In this document: piece after piece, positions 40,035-48,485 of the stretch
Layout: every line of letters starts with the position of its first letter
Position numbering within the stretch: the stretch's first letter is position 1
The notes under the pieces: model-generated
What the model saw: the letters and a program-made list of their open reading frames with translations, nothing else
Database searches by the model: none
Told to the model about the DNA's origin: nothing
Assembly (NCBI RefSeq): GCF_009604455.1
Contig: NZ_WEGL01000007.1
Span: 496,001-560,000, forward strand
From: Streptomyces sp. RB17
GTDB taxonomy: Bacteria > Actinomycetota > Actinomycetes > Streptomycetales > Streptomycetaceae
DNA: 64,000 bases
Direction: 5' to 3'
Program-made: the position numbers and the translations under genes

Positions 40035-40117
40035 CGGTCCCAGAGACCGGTCCCAGAGACCGGCCCGAGAAACCTGACCCGAGAAACCTGACCCGAGAGA
40101 CCTGACCCAAGAGACCT
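40035..40117 (+). repeat. Tandem 14-bp repeats upstream of a secreted protein gene
   Basis: Two copies of GTCCCAGAGACCG are followed by four of CCTGACCCGAGAAA (variants CCCGAGAGA and CCCAAGAGA). The array ends 10 bases before the GTG of the LAETG-protein gene, thus within its leader. Confidence 0.8.
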
Positions 40118-40127
40118 AAGGACAAGC

Positions 40128-40838
40128 GTGTCCCTCTCCCACCGCTCCACCCGGGTGGCCCGCGTCATCGGCACATCGGCCGCCGCGGCCGTGCTCTCCC
40201 TCGCCGCCGCCCAGACCGCGCTCGCCTGCAGCATCGGCGACTTCTCCGCCGCCGTCGCCTGCGACAGCTCGGGCAAGCCCGTCATCCGCGTCACCGACAA
40301 GGACGCCTCCGGCACCCCGGCCACCCTGACCCTCAAGATCGAGCTGAGCATGCCGGGCGGGGAACGGGACGACGCCACCGGGACGATCGACCACCCGACC
40401 GCACAGGGTGTCAGCGTCGACCTGCACCCGTTCGACTGGTACGCCGGGGAGACCTTCGTGGTCCACGTCAAGGCCGGCGACCGCGTCGACGAGGACCTCA
40501 AGCCGCCGGTGGTCGTACCGGACGACTTCACCTGCAAGTCCTCCGGCGGCTCCTCCGCCTCGGCCTCCCCGACGCCGACCGGCCGGCCCTCGGCGACCCC
40601 GACCGGTCACCCCTCCGCGACGCCGTCCGCCGCCGCGAGCCCGGTCGGGAGCAGCAGCCCGGCCGCCTCGCCCGTGGCGAGCGACGCCCCGTCGCCCGCG
40701 GGCGGCGGCACCCACCTCGCGGAGACCGGCGCCTCCGGCGACACCCCGGTGCTCGCCGGTGCGGCGGCGGCGCTGGTCGTGGCAGGCGGCGGCATCGTCG
40801 TCGCCCTGCGCCGCAGGGCGGCACACCGCTCGCGCTGA
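40128..40838 (+). CDS. Surface protein with a sortase-type LAETG anchor
   Basis: 236 aa, GTG start. A signal peptide (1-34, VLSLAAAQTALA) and a folded domain (35-145, with Cys at SIACSIGDF..AVACDSS and DFTCKS) precede a Ser/Thr/Pro/Ala stalk with repeats PSATPTGHPSATPS. The end has LAETG followed by GASGDTPVLAGAAAALVVAGGGIV and a basic tail, the classical sortase sorting signal (LAxTG suits Streptomyces class E sortases). Function of the head domain unknown. Confidence 0.82.
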   Translation: MSLSHRSTRVARVIGTSAAAAVLSLAAAQTALACSIGDFSAAVACDSSGKPVIRVTDKDASGTPATLTLKIELSMPGGERDDATGTIDHPTAQGVSVDLHPFDWYAGETFVVHVKAGDRVDEDLKPPVVVPDDFTCKSSGGSSASASPTPTGRPSATPTGHPSATPSAAASPVGSSSPAASPVASDAPSPAGGGTHLAETGASGDTPVLAGAAAALVVAGGGIVVALRRRAAHRSR

Positions 40839-40910
40839 CCGGCGCCGCCCGGCCCGGTCGACTCACTCGGCCGGGCCGGTACCACTCGGCGCCCGCTTAC
40901 CCTCGTACAC

Positions 40911-41759
40911 ATGACAGCCCGCGCAGCCTCCCTCCCCCACGCTCGGCTTCGCTCGAGCGGGGGGACCCCCATCGTGGGAACGGTGACGCGCGGGACCACC
41001 AACCCCAACCGGCTGCGCCGCATGGACCGCTGGATAGCGGCGGCCCACGGCGCCGAACTGCGCCGCGCCCACGATCCCCTGGCCATCGACCTCGGCTACG
41101 GCGCCGCCCCCTGGACCGCCGTCGAACTGCTCGGCAGGCTGCGGACGACCGTCCCCCGCGCTCACGTGGTCGGCATCGAGATCGAACCCGCGCGGGTCGC
41201 GGCGGCGAAGGCGTACGAGCGGGAGGGGCTTGTCTTCCGGCACGGTGGGTTCGAGGTGCCCGTGCCCGGGCGGCCGATGCTCATCCGGGCCGCCAACGTG
41301 CTGCGCCAGTACGACGAGACCGAGGTCGCCGCCGTCTGGCAGCGGCTGTGCGCGCGGCTCGCCCCGGCCGACGGCGGTTCGCGCGGCGGGCTGCTGGTCG
41401 AGGGCACGTGCGACGAGATCGGCCGACGGCACGTATGGGTGGCGCTCGGTCCGGAGGGCCCGCGGACCGTCACCTTCGCCACCCGGCTGGGCTCGCTGGA
41501 GCGGCCCTCCGACCTCGCCGAGCGGCTGCCGAAGGCGCTGATCCACCGGAACGTCCCCGGCGAGCCGGTGCACGCCTTCCTGCGCGACTTCGACCGCGCC
41601 TGGGCCGCCGCCGCGCCCTACGCCTCCTACGGCGCGCGTCAGCGCTGGCTGCGAGCGGTACGGGACCTGACGGCCGACTGGCCGGTGACGGACGGCCCGG
41701 CGCGCTGGCGGCAGGGTGAAGTGACGGTGACGTGGGAGGCGTTGGCGCCCCGGAGCTGA
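40911..41759 (+). CDS. Class I SAM-dependent methyltransferase-like protein
   Basis: 282 aa. The Rossmann glycine motif DPLAIDLGYGAAPWTAVEL and the acidic strand-2 end VVGIEIEPARVAAAKAY are visible, then RAANVLRQYDETEVAAVW and LVEGTCDEIGRRHVWVAL. The substrate is unknown. N-terminus: residues 5-20 (RAASLPHARLRSSGGTP) come from a palindromic GC-rich repeat (40930-40971), so the true start may be a later GTG (about 40974 or 40982). Confidence 0.75.
   Translation: MTARAASLPHARLRSSGGTPIVGTVTRGTTNPNRLRRMDRWIAAAHGAELRRAHDPLAIDLGYGAAPWTAVELLGRLRTTVPRAHVVGIEIEPARVAAAKAYEREGLVFRHGGFEVPVPGRPMLIRAANVLRQYDETEVAAVWQRLCARLAPADGGSRGGLLVEGTCDEIGRRHVWVALGPEGPRTVTFATRLGSLERPSDLAERLPKALIHRNVPGEPVHAFLRDFDRAWAAAAPYASYGARQRWLRAVRDLTADWPVTDGPARWRQGEVTVTWEALAPRS
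40930..40971. repeat. GC-rich palindromic repeat overlapping a methyltransferase start
   Basis: CTCCCCCACGCTCGGCTTCGCTCGAGCGGGGGGACCCCCAT, the same layout as the copies in ispD and at 6152. It lies at the 5' end of the methyltransferase gene. Confidence 0.65.
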
Positions 41760-41761
41760 GA

Positions 41762-41930
41762 TCACCCTTTCGGGGCGGCCGGAACGGAACGATCTCAGTG
41801 CGCCGTTCGTCACACCGGCGGGGAGATCGTCATGTCGGCGCACAGGCCGGGGGGAACACCTGCCTCTGTCGTTTTGTGCCGGGACGTGACACCATCCCCG
41901 GGGCACCGTAAGTTACTGACGGTAAATCAG
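41762..41930 (+). ncRNA. Probable ydaO-type c-di-AMP riboswitch
   Basis: The leader of the NlpC/P60 gene contains GTCACACCGGCGGGGAGATCGTCATGTC and CCGGGGGGAACACCTGCC, which I recall as core parts of actinobacterial ydaO (c-di-AMP) riboswitches. Those precede cell-wall hydrolase genes in Streptomyces (rpfA and other NlpC/P60 genes). Recognition is by these two conserved segments, not by a fold calculation. c-di-AMP would shut down the downstream gene. Confidence 0.55.
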
Positions 41931-41947
41931 CTTTGGGGGCATCAGTG

Positions 41948-43039
41948 ATGGGCTGGGGCAAGCGCAGCATCCTCTCGGCCGCGGTGACCGTGGTCTGTGC
42001 GGTGACCGTGCTGGCGGCGCCCGGCACGGCCTTCGCCACCCCGGCACCCACTCCGGCACCCACTCCGGCACCCACTCCGAGCACGTCGCCGACTCCCGCG
42101 CCGGGCAAGGATCTCGAGAAGGTCCGCGAGAAGCTCGACGGGCTTTATCACGACGCCGCCGTCGCCACCGACGCCTACAACGCGGCCGAGGAGAAGGCGA
42201 AGCAGCAGTCCGCCCAGATCGTCGCGCTGGCCAGGAAGATCGACGAGGGCCGGCAGCGGCTCGACAGGCTCAAGGACCAGGCGGGCGCGGCCGCCCGCGC
42301 CCAGTACCGCACCGGCGGCATCCCGCCCACCGCGCAGTTCCTGCTCAGCGACGACCCCGGACAGGTCCTGGACGGGGCCGGACTGGTCCTCCAGGGCCAG
42401 CGGGCGACGACGTCACTGATGAGCGAACTGACCAGCACCCAGAAGCAGTTGCAGGCGTACGCCGACGACGCCGCTGCGCAGTGGACGAAGCTGGACGCCG
42501 AGCGCAAGGCCAAGGCCGCCGCCAAGAAGAAGATCCAGCAGCAGATCTCCGCCGCCGAGAAGCTCCAGTCCGAGCTGGAGAAGAAGGACAGGGAGCGGCT
42601 CGCCAGGCTGGAGGACCAGGCCGCGCTGAAGGCGCAGACGAAGTGGCTGGACACCGGCATCCTCAAGAAGATCCACGGCAAGGCGTCCGCGCAGGGCGAG
42701 AAGGCGGTCGCGTTCGCCGCCGCCCAGCTCGGCAAGCCGTACGTGTGGGGCGCCGAGGGCCCGAAGTCCTACGACTGCTCCGGCCTGACCTCCCAGGCCT
42801 GGGCGGCGGCCGGCCATCCCATCCCGCGCACCTCGCAGGAGCAGTGGCAGCAGCTCAAGCACGTGGCGGTCAAGGACATGCGCCCCGGCGACCTCATCAT
42901 CTACTTCGACGACGCCAGCCATGTCGCCCTCTACATCGGCGACGGCGCGATCATCCAGGCCCCGCGCCCCGGGCGGACGGTGACGGTCGCGGGCGCCGGC
43001 TCGATGCCGATCCTCGGGGTCGTACGACCGGACGCGTAG
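41948..43039 (+). CDS. NlpC/P60 cell-wall endopeptidase
   Basis: 363 aa secreted D,L-endopeptidase that cuts peptidoglycan stem peptides. Signal peptide about 1-33, then a short APTP repeat, a long coiled coil (about 60-235, e.g. EEKAKQQSAQIVALARKIDEG) as in RipA-type proteins, and the NlpC/P60 domain (about 245-360). Catalytic Cys is in KSYDCSGLTSQAW and His in FDDASHVALYIG. The leader RNA probably controls it. Confidence 0.9.
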   Translation: MGWGKRSILSAAVTVVCAVTVLAAPGTAFATPAPTPAPTPAPTPSTSPTPAPGKDLEKVREKLDGLYHDAAVATDAYNAAEEKAKQQSAQIVALARKIDEGRQRLDRLKDQAGAAARAQYRTGGIPPTAQFLLSDDPGQVLDGAGLVLQGQRATTSLMSELTSTQKQLQAYADDAAAQWTKLDAERKAKAAAKKKIQQQISAAEKLQSELEKKDRERLARLEDQAALKAQTKWLDTGILKKIHGKASAQGEKAVAFAAAQLGKPYVWGAEGPKSYDCSGLTSQAWAAAGHPIPRTSQEQWQQLKHVAVKDMRPGDLIIYFDDASHVALYIGDGAIIQAPRPGRTVTVAGAGSMPILGVVRPDA

Positions 43040-43348
43040 CCCTCCGGCCGGGGCGCGGGGCGGTACAGCCCCGTTGAGGTGGGGCCGCCTTCCGGGTGAC
43101 CCGCGCCACGTGACCCATCACACCGCCAACCCCCGCCCAAACCCGGGCCGGACGTGAGCTTCGTCATCCTCCGTGCCGGGGCGCCCTGTCCAACTGTCGT
43201 ACGGAACGCGGCATATGACAGCGGCCTGCGCGCGAGCGACGCGGCTCACACCATTCCATCGGGACGGGAGCACCCGCTATGGTCCCCGTCGGTGGCATCG
43301 AGACCCTCGGCGCCACCATGCCCTCGGGGGGAGGGAAGGAACCAACAG
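43040..43348. other. Intergenic region before the receiver-phosphatase gene
   Basis: 309 bp with no supported gene and no clear motif beyond AAGGAACCAACAG, the ribosome site of the next gene. Confidence 0.5.
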
Positions 43349-44650
43349 ATGCCCGTACCCGTACCGCGGCAGAGAGCGATCCCGGCCGTGGAGAGTGGTC
43401 AGGCGCAGGCCGCCACCGCAGGCGGCGGCCCCCTCAAGGAAGAGGCCCACCGCGACGCCAAGCCGACGAACGGCACCGGCGCCACTCTCACCCTGCTGCT
43501 GATCGAGGACGATCCGGCCGGCTCGCCGATCGTCCCCGACCTGCTGGACTCGGCCGGCAAGCCGATCCGTGTCCGTACCGCCCGGAATCTCACCGAGGCC
43601 GAGCGGCTGCTCACCGACGACGTCCACTGCATCCTGCTGGACCTGGCCCTGTCGGCGCCGGGCGGCAGCGACGCCGAGGACGAGCTGGCCGTGCTCAAGC
43701 ACGTGCTCCGGCTCGCGCCCCGGCATGCCGTGCTCGCGCTGACCGCCTCCGGCGACGCCGAGCGCGGCGCCGAGGCCGTACGCGTGGGCGCGCAGGACTA
43801 CCTCTTCCGGGATGAGCTGGACGGCCGGCTGCTCAGCCGCGCCATTCGTTACGCGGTGGAGCGGAAACGTTCCGACACGGCCGAGCGGCGGCTGGCGGAG
43901 GGCCGGCTGCGCGCGCAGGAGAACCGGCGCCTGGAGCGCGGGCTGCTGCCCACGCCCCTGCTGGAGGGCTCCTCGCTGCGCTTCGCCGCCCGCTACCGCC
44001 CCGGCCGCTCCCGCGCGCTGCTCGGCGGTGACTTCTACGACGCGGTCCGCACCCCCGACGGCACCGTGCACGCCATGATCGGCGATGTCTGCGGCCACGG
44101 CCCGGACGAGGCCGCGCTCGGCGTGGAGCTGCGCATCGCCTGGCGGGCGCTGACGCTGGCGGGCCTGTGCGGCGACCAGCTGCTCGGCACGCTCCAGCAG
44201 GTGCTGGAGCACGAGCGGGCCGACGAGGAGATCTTCGCGACCCTGTGCACGGTGGACATCGCGCCCGACGGCCGCCGCGCGGGCCTGTGCCTGGCCGGCC
44301 ATCCGGCCCCGCTGCTCGCCCGCCCCGGCCGGCAGGCCCGGCTGCTGCCGTACGACAACAACGGCCCCGCCCTCGGCCTGCTGCCCGGCGCCCGCTGGCC
44401 GCGGATGCAGGTGGAGCTGGGTTCCGAGTGGAGCCTGATGCTCTACACCGACGGCCTGATCGAGGGCAGGGTCGGCGAGGGCGGCGAGCGGCTGGGTCAG
44501 GACGGAATGGTGTCGATGATCCGCCGCCAGCTCTCCGAGGGGTTGCGGGGGGAGGAGTTGCTGCGGGCCGCGGTGAGTGAGGTGCGGGAGCTCAATGGGG
44601 GGGAGCTGACGGACGATGTTGCCGTGGTGCTCTTGGATCGGGCGCCGTAG
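43349..44650 (+). CDS. Response-regulator receiver fused to PP2C-type phosphatase (SpoIIE family)
   Basis: 433 aa, ATG 10 bases after GGGAAGGA. Residues about 45-165 are a receiver with LLLIEDDPAG and the phosphoacceptor in HCILLDLAL. A coiled-coil linker (about 165-215) leads to a SpoIIE/RsbU-like phosphatase (about 225-432) with metal sites GGDFYDA, GDVCGHGPD and LTDDVAVVLLD. Such proteins dephosphorylate anti-anti-sigma factors when activated by phosphorylation. Length and start are typical for the Streptomyces family; no partner is adjacent. Confidence 0.92.
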   Translation: MPVPVPRQRAIPAVESGQAQAATAGGGPLKEEAHRDAKPTNGTGATLTLLLIEDDPAGSPIVPDLLDSAGKPIRVRTARNLTEAERLLTDDVHCILLDLALSAPGGSDAEDELAVLKHVLRLAPRHAVLALTASGDAERGAEAVRVGAQDYLFRDELDGRLLSRAIRYAVERKRSDTAERRLAEGRLRAQENRRLERGLLPTPLLEGSSLRFAARYRPGRSRALLGGDFYDAVRTPDGTVHAMIGDVCGHGPDEAALGVELRIAWRALTLAGLCGDQLLGTLQQVLEHERADEEIFATLCTVDIAPDGRRAGLCLAGHPAPLLARPGRQARLLPYDNNGPALGLLPGARWPRMQVELGSEWSLMLYTDGLIEGRVGEGGERLGQDGMVSMIRRQLSEGLRGEELLRAAVSEVRELNGGELTDDVAVVLLDRAP

Positions 44651-44764
44651 TCGGGATCTCGCGTCAGGGGTTCTTCACCGTTGCCGAGTGCGGGTCCGTC
44701 GTGGCGGCAAGCCACGAACCACCCGCACCCGGCGATCGACCAGTTGCCCTACGGCGGGATGCCG

Positions 44765-45109
44765 CTAGCGGCCCCCGTTGTACGGCCCGTAGGGACCGTC
44801 GCTGCTGCTGCCCCGGCCCCCGCCCCGGCGGCGGAAGCCTCTGCCGCCGGAGACGTGCTGCAGTGCGGGGCGTACGTCCACGAAGAAGACGATCGTGGCG
44901 ACCAGGCCCGCGAGCTGCAGGAACAGCATGGGCACGAACAGGTTCACGGCGACCGCGATGCCGAGGATGATCAGCCAGAAGCCCTTGTTCTGCTTGTCCG
45001 CGGCGCGGTACGCGTCCTCGCGGAAGATCGCGGCCATCACGAACGCCACGATGGCGAGCGCCAGCATGGCGGTGAAGATCAGCCACATCACTCCGCCGAC
45101 CGCCGTCAT
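44765..45109 (-). CDS. DUF2516 membrane protein
   Basis: 114 aa from the ATG with GGTGGTGGG upstream (a GTG further back adds 23 residues). Two or three membrane helices: VMWLIFTAMLALAIVAFVMA and WLIILGIAVAVNLFVPMLFLQLAGLVATIVFFVDV, with the REDAYRAADKQNKGFW loop conserved in the family. The C-terminal tail is Gly/Arg/Ser-rich. Role unknown. Confidence 0.82.
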   Translation of the reverse strand: MTAVGGVMWLIFTAMLALAIVAFVMAAIFREDAYRAADKQNKGFWLIILGIAVAVNLFVPMLFLQLAGLVATIVFFVDVRPALQHVSGGRGFRRRGGGRGSSSDGPYGPYNGGR

Positions 45110-45229
45110 CAGCACAATGCCCACCACCCGAGTCGAGTCGTCCGTACAGCCACCGTACCCGTACAACGGGCCGGACACCCCAAAGGTGCCCGGCCCGCTG
45201 TCATCTCGGCGTGATCCCGCCGCTGCCGG

Positions 45230-45829
45230 TCACTTGGCCGGCGGCGTCGTCTTCTTCGCGGTGGTGCTCTTGCGCGGGGCGGGCGCCTTCTTCGCCGCCG
45301 GCTTCTTGTCGGCGGAGTCGGCCTCGGCCACGGGCTCGGCCGGCTTCGGCGCGTCCTGGGCCTGGACCGGCTCGGGCCTGCCCTCGACGGTGATCGCGAA
45401 GTCCTCGATCTCCTCGGCGGCCTCGCCCCGCCAGCTCTTCACGGCCTGCTCGCCGTGTTCGGCGACCTTCTCGTAGGTCTCGCGGGCCTTGACGGCGTAC
45501 TCGGCGGCGACGCCGACGCCGCGCAGGGCGAGGTCCTGGGCCTGCTCGCCGAGCTTCTTCAGGTCGACGTCGAGGGTGCCGAGGAACTCGTTGACCTTGG
45601 TCTGGAGGGTCTCCTGCGCCTCCTTGGCCCGGGCGGCGGCCTTCTCCTGCACGGCCTTCGGGTCGGTGTTGCGCACGGCCTCGATGCGGGCCGGCGCCTC
45701 GGAGCGCAGCTGCTCGACCAGGGCGGGCACCTTCTTGGCCTGCTGGAAGGCGAGGTCGGCGGTGCCGGCGGCGAAGTAGAGCGGAGTGGGGTCGCTGAGG
45801 GTCTTGCGCAGGTCGTCGGTGATGGCCAT
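45230..45829 (-). CDS. HbhA-like surface/adhesion helical protein
   Basis: 199 aa. A long helical region (1-140: AITDDLRKTLSDPTPLYFAAGTADLA...VQEKAAARAKEAQETLQTKV) matches heparin-binding haemagglutinin-like proteins of actinobacteria. A Lys/Ala/Pro tail follows (KKPAAKKAPAPRKSTTAKKTT), which in mycobacteria binds heparan. In Streptomyces the function is probably envelope-related. It lies downstream of the XRE regulator. Confidence 0.8.
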   Translation of the reverse strand: MAITDDLRKTLSDPTPLYFAAGTADLAFQQAKKVPALVEQLRSEAPARIEAVRNTDPKAVQEKAAARAKEAQETLQTKVNEFLGTLDVDLKKLGEQAQDLALRGVGVAAEYAVKARETYEKVAEHGEQAVKSWRGEAAEEIEDFAITVEGRPEPVQAQDAPKPAEPVAEADSADKKPAAKKAPAPRKSTTAKKTTPPAK

Positions 45830-45905
45830 GGTGATCTGGTCCTCCCGGATTCGCGTTCGGCTGAGGTTGGTGTGGTCCGCGGTGGGAGCCGGCGCCCTGG
45901 TCCGG

Positions 45906-46376
45906 TTATCCGGCCGTCCGCCGCGGGCCTGCATCGGCATCGTGTCCGCCGGCGGTGCCGGGCACGGTGGCGCCGTCGGTGTCCGCTTCCTGAACGCTGT
46001 CCTCGTCGTCGACGGACTCGCCGACCCCGAATCCGTTCTCTTTCCGGAAGGACTCGTAGATCTGGAGCAGCACCTGCTTCTGCCGCTCGTTGAGCGAGGG
46101 ATCGGCGAGGATGACCGCCCTGGTCTCCACGTCATCCCGGTCCCGCTCGGCGTCGAGGATCCCGGCGCGGACGTACAGCGTCTCGGCGGAGATGCGCAGG
46201 GCCTTGGCGACCTGCTGGAGCACCTCCGCGCTGGGCTTGCGCAGCCCGCGCTCGATCTGGCTCAGGTAGGGATTGGACACCCCGGCGGCGTCGGCGAGTT
46301 GCCGCAGCGACAGCTGCGCGTTCCGCCGCTGCTCGCGCAGGTATTCCCCGAGATTGCCGACGTTCAGCGATGCCAT
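45906..46376 (-). CDS. XRE-family transcriptional regulator
   Basis: 156 aa. The HTH domain (about 6-65: LGEYLREQRRNAQLSLRQLADAAGVSNPYLSQIERGLRKPSAEVL) is followed by a helical, acidic tail. A perfect palindrome 30 bp upstream of the start is a likely binding site for autoregulation. It reads toward the HbhA-like gene, the usual neighbourhood in Streptomyces. Confidence 0.9.
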   Translation of the reverse strand: MASLNVGNLGEYLREQRRNAQLSLRQLADAAGVSNPYLSQIERGLRKPSAEVLQQVAKALRISAETLYVRAGILDAERDRDDVETRAVILADPSLNERQKQVLLQIYESFRKENGFGVGESVDDEDSVQEADTDGATVPGTAGGHDADAGPRRTAG

Positions 46377-46693
46377 GCCCCTACCATGCCGCACCTTCGC
46401 TAACAATTGCAAGCACCCGCTTGCAAAAGTCTGCCGCGGGCGTGGGAGGCAACGGGGAGCTACCGGGCGAGTGTGTCCGTTCCCGGCATATCTGCGATTT
46501 CCCGCCGAATCTGCAGTGTGCAGTGAACGGGTCCCGCACGACCTGCACAGCGCGCCGCCCTACCGGCCAGCGAGCAAGAGCGGACCGGATTATTCGCGGT
46601 AGCGGGGTGAGGGCTGCGTTCGGTGCAGGCGTCCGTGCGTTCGTCTCACGATGGTTTTGCAGTTGTTGGTGCTGGTGCTCTCGCGCGTGGCAG
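46377..46693. other. Intergenic region with operator palindrome
   Basis: The palindrome at 46407-46426 and probable promoter of the XRE gene are here. The rest shows no gene. Confidence 0.5.
46407..46426 (-). promoter_or_regulatory. Perfect palindromic operator of the XRE gene
   Basis: TTGCAAGC-ACCC-GCTTGCAA, 8-bp perfect arms, 31 bp before the ATG of the XRE gene and overlapping where a promoter -10 element would be. Confidence 0.7.
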
Positions 46694-46972
46694 TCAGGAT
46701 GGCTGGACCTGGTCGAAGTGGGCGAGGGCTTCGGCGGGGTCCGGGCTCACGAGGCGTTCCAGACCGGCCATCGCGATCTTCGCCCACCTGCCGGCTCGTG
46801 CCCACATCTGTTCCTCGAAGGCGCGGACGGCCTTGTCCAGATCTCCAGGGCCGGTGGCGATGGACTCGGCGAGTTCGGCGCCTTCCGGCGTCGCGAGGTT
46901 CGCGCCCGCCCCCAACGGGGGCATCAGATGGGCGGCGTCGCCCAGTAGCGTCACCCCGAATCCCGGCGTCAT
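46694..46972 (-). pseudogene. C-terminal fragment of an FAD-dependent monooxygenase
   Basis: 92 residues with VTLLGDAAHLMPPLGAGANLA, the FAD-phosphate-binding GD motif of the PHBH/TetX-type monooxygenases, followed by the usual alpha-helical end (AELAESIATGPGDLDKAVRAFEEQ). The N-terminal 300 residues, with the dinucleotide-binding GxGxxG, are missing. A truncated remnant. Confidence 0.6.
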
Positions 46973-47152
46973 CCTGCGACGACGTCAGCCCTGTCTGCCG
47001 TTCCGGATCCGGCTGGCTGAGTCCGCCTGGATGCGTCCACACCGCCCGCGTCACCTTGCCCGCACACAACTCCTCCTCGATCACGTGGGCCTCGATCACG
47101 CCGATGACCAGGCGGCTCACCCGCCGCACGACCTGCCTTTCCGCGCATCGCC

Positions 47153-47827
47153 CTACGAGTCGAAATCCAGCCGGTCGGGGGCTGCCGGGTTCGTGGCGGA
47201 GTCCGTCAGGGCATCGAGCTGGGCGGCGAGGTCGGGGTGGGTGGGGGTCAGGTGAGCACGAGTGGCGTTGAGGGGGCGGACGAGAGCGGCGGGGTCGTCG
47301 TGGGCGAGAGCCGCGTGGAGTTGGCTGAGCGGGAGGCCGGCCGCGGTGGGCAGGTCGGTGAGGGCGGCGACCTGGCCGGCGATGCGGCGCAGGTCGGCCG
47401 CGTTGCGGCGGGCCCAGGTGGCGGTGGTGCGTTCGGCCGCGCGGCGCTCGCGGGTGGCCTGGACACGTTGTTCGCCGGTGGTTCCCGCGGGGCCGGGGCG
47501 GCCCCGCAGGTAGCGGCGTTCGGCGGCCTGGCGGCTGGCGACGCCGAGGGGGTGCGCGAGGTCCGCCCAGCTGGCACCCGCCTTCCGGGCGGTTTCGATC
47601 AGGCCGGTTTCCCATCCGGCGAGCTGCTCGCGGACCTGCCGCAGCAGCAGAAGCGAGGCCAGGGCCTGCTCCGGGCTGACGTCGTGAGTCTGGGCAGTGC
47701 CGGGGCCCTCGTGCCGGGCGGCATGCAGGGCGTCGTCTATGGCTTGAAGGGCCGCTGCTGCGGCGAGGAACGACGCCGGGCTTCGGGTGTCGGCGCTGGT
47801 CGAGGCCGGCTGGTCGGCCGGGGTCAT
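47153..47827 (-). CDS. Hsp18 heat-shock gene repressor-like regulator
   Basis: 224 aa. From memory, Streptomyces proteins with this sequence are annotated as Hsp18 transcriptional regulators. It is helical: PEQALASLLLLRQVREQLAGWE then the HTH-like GASWADLAHPLGVASRQAAERRYLRG (about 92-117). The palindromes between it and the divergent hsp20 gene (47844-47888) fit a repressor acting on both genes. ATG after GGGAGG; a GTG 6 bases earlier is possible. Confidence 0.72.
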   Translation of the reverse strand: MTPADQPASTSADTRSPASFLAAAAALQAIDDALHAARHEGPGTAQTHDVSPEQALASLLLLRQVREQLAGWETGLIETARKAGASWADLAHPLGVASRQAAERRYLRGRPGPAGTTGEQRVQATRERRAAERTTATWARRNAADLRRIAGQVAALTDLPTAAGLPLSQLHAALAHDDPAALVRPLNATRAHLTPTHPDLAAQLDALTDSATNPAAPDRLDFDS

Positions 47828-47843
47828 GGGCACCTCCCTCGAT

Positions 47844-47888
47844 AGTCATCCTTTGGACGACATCCTGTTTGTCATCCATTGGATGACA
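47844..47888. promoter_or_regulatory. Paired operators of the hsp18/regulator divergent promoter
   Basis: A perfect palindrome TGTCATCCATTGGATGACA (47870-47888) and a near copy AGTCATCCTTTGGACGAC (47844-47861). They are about 26 bp apart, so on nearly the same DNA face, between the two divergent genes. Confidence 0.8.
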
Positions 47889-47953
47889 TGTTACAACGGT
47901 GTCAGTGAGGCGCATTGGCAGCAACTGCCCGAACCTGCTGGAGGTGTTTCACG

Positions 47954-48385
47954 ATGTTGATGCGCACTGACCCCTTCCGTGAGCTGGACCGGCTGGCCCA
48001 GCAGCTGATGGGCCCGGGCACCTGGTCCAGGCCGTCCCCGATGCCGATGGACGCCTACCGTGAGGGCGACCAGTACGTGGTGGCCTTCGACATCCCCGGC
48101 GTCAGCGCGGACGCGATCGACATCGACGTCGAACGGAACATGCTGACCGTCAAGGCCGAGCGCCGGCCCGTGACGAAGGCCGACGACGTGCAGATGGAAC
48201 TGTCGGAACGGCCGCTCGGCGTCTTCTCCCGCCAGATCGTGCTCGCCGACACCCTCGACACCGAGCACATCCAGGCCGACTACGACGCAGGCGTGCTCAC
48301 CCTGCGCATCCCGATTGCCGAGCGCGCCAAACCCCGCAAGATCGCCATCGGCGTCGGCTCCGGCCACAAGGAGATCTCCGGCTGA
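47954..48385 (+). CDS. Small heat-shock protein, Hsp20/alpha-crystallin family (Hsp18)
   Basis: 143 aa ATP-independent chaperone that binds unfolding proteins. N-terminus LMRTDPFRELDRLAQQLM, the alpha-crystallin domain (about 38-130: DAYREGDQYVVAFDIPGVSADAIDIDVERNMLTVKAERRP), and the conserved AxxxxGVLTLRIPIAE end. GGAGG upstream of the ATG. Regulation by the adjacent repressor at the palindromes is likely. Confidence 0.92.
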   Translation: MLMRTDPFRELDRLAQQLMGPGTWSRPSPMPMDAYREGDQYVVAFDIPGVSADAIDIDVERNMLTVKAERRPVTKADDVQMELSERPLGVFSRQIVLADTLDTEHIQADYDAGVLTLRIPIAERAKPRKIAIGVGSGHKEISG

Positions 48386-48485
48386 GCCGGACCAACGAGG
48401 GCTGAACAGCCGCGGAGGACGGGTACCCGATCTCCCCCTCGCCTGTCCTCCGCGCCCCGTGGACCGAGGAAGGGTGGCGACCGAC

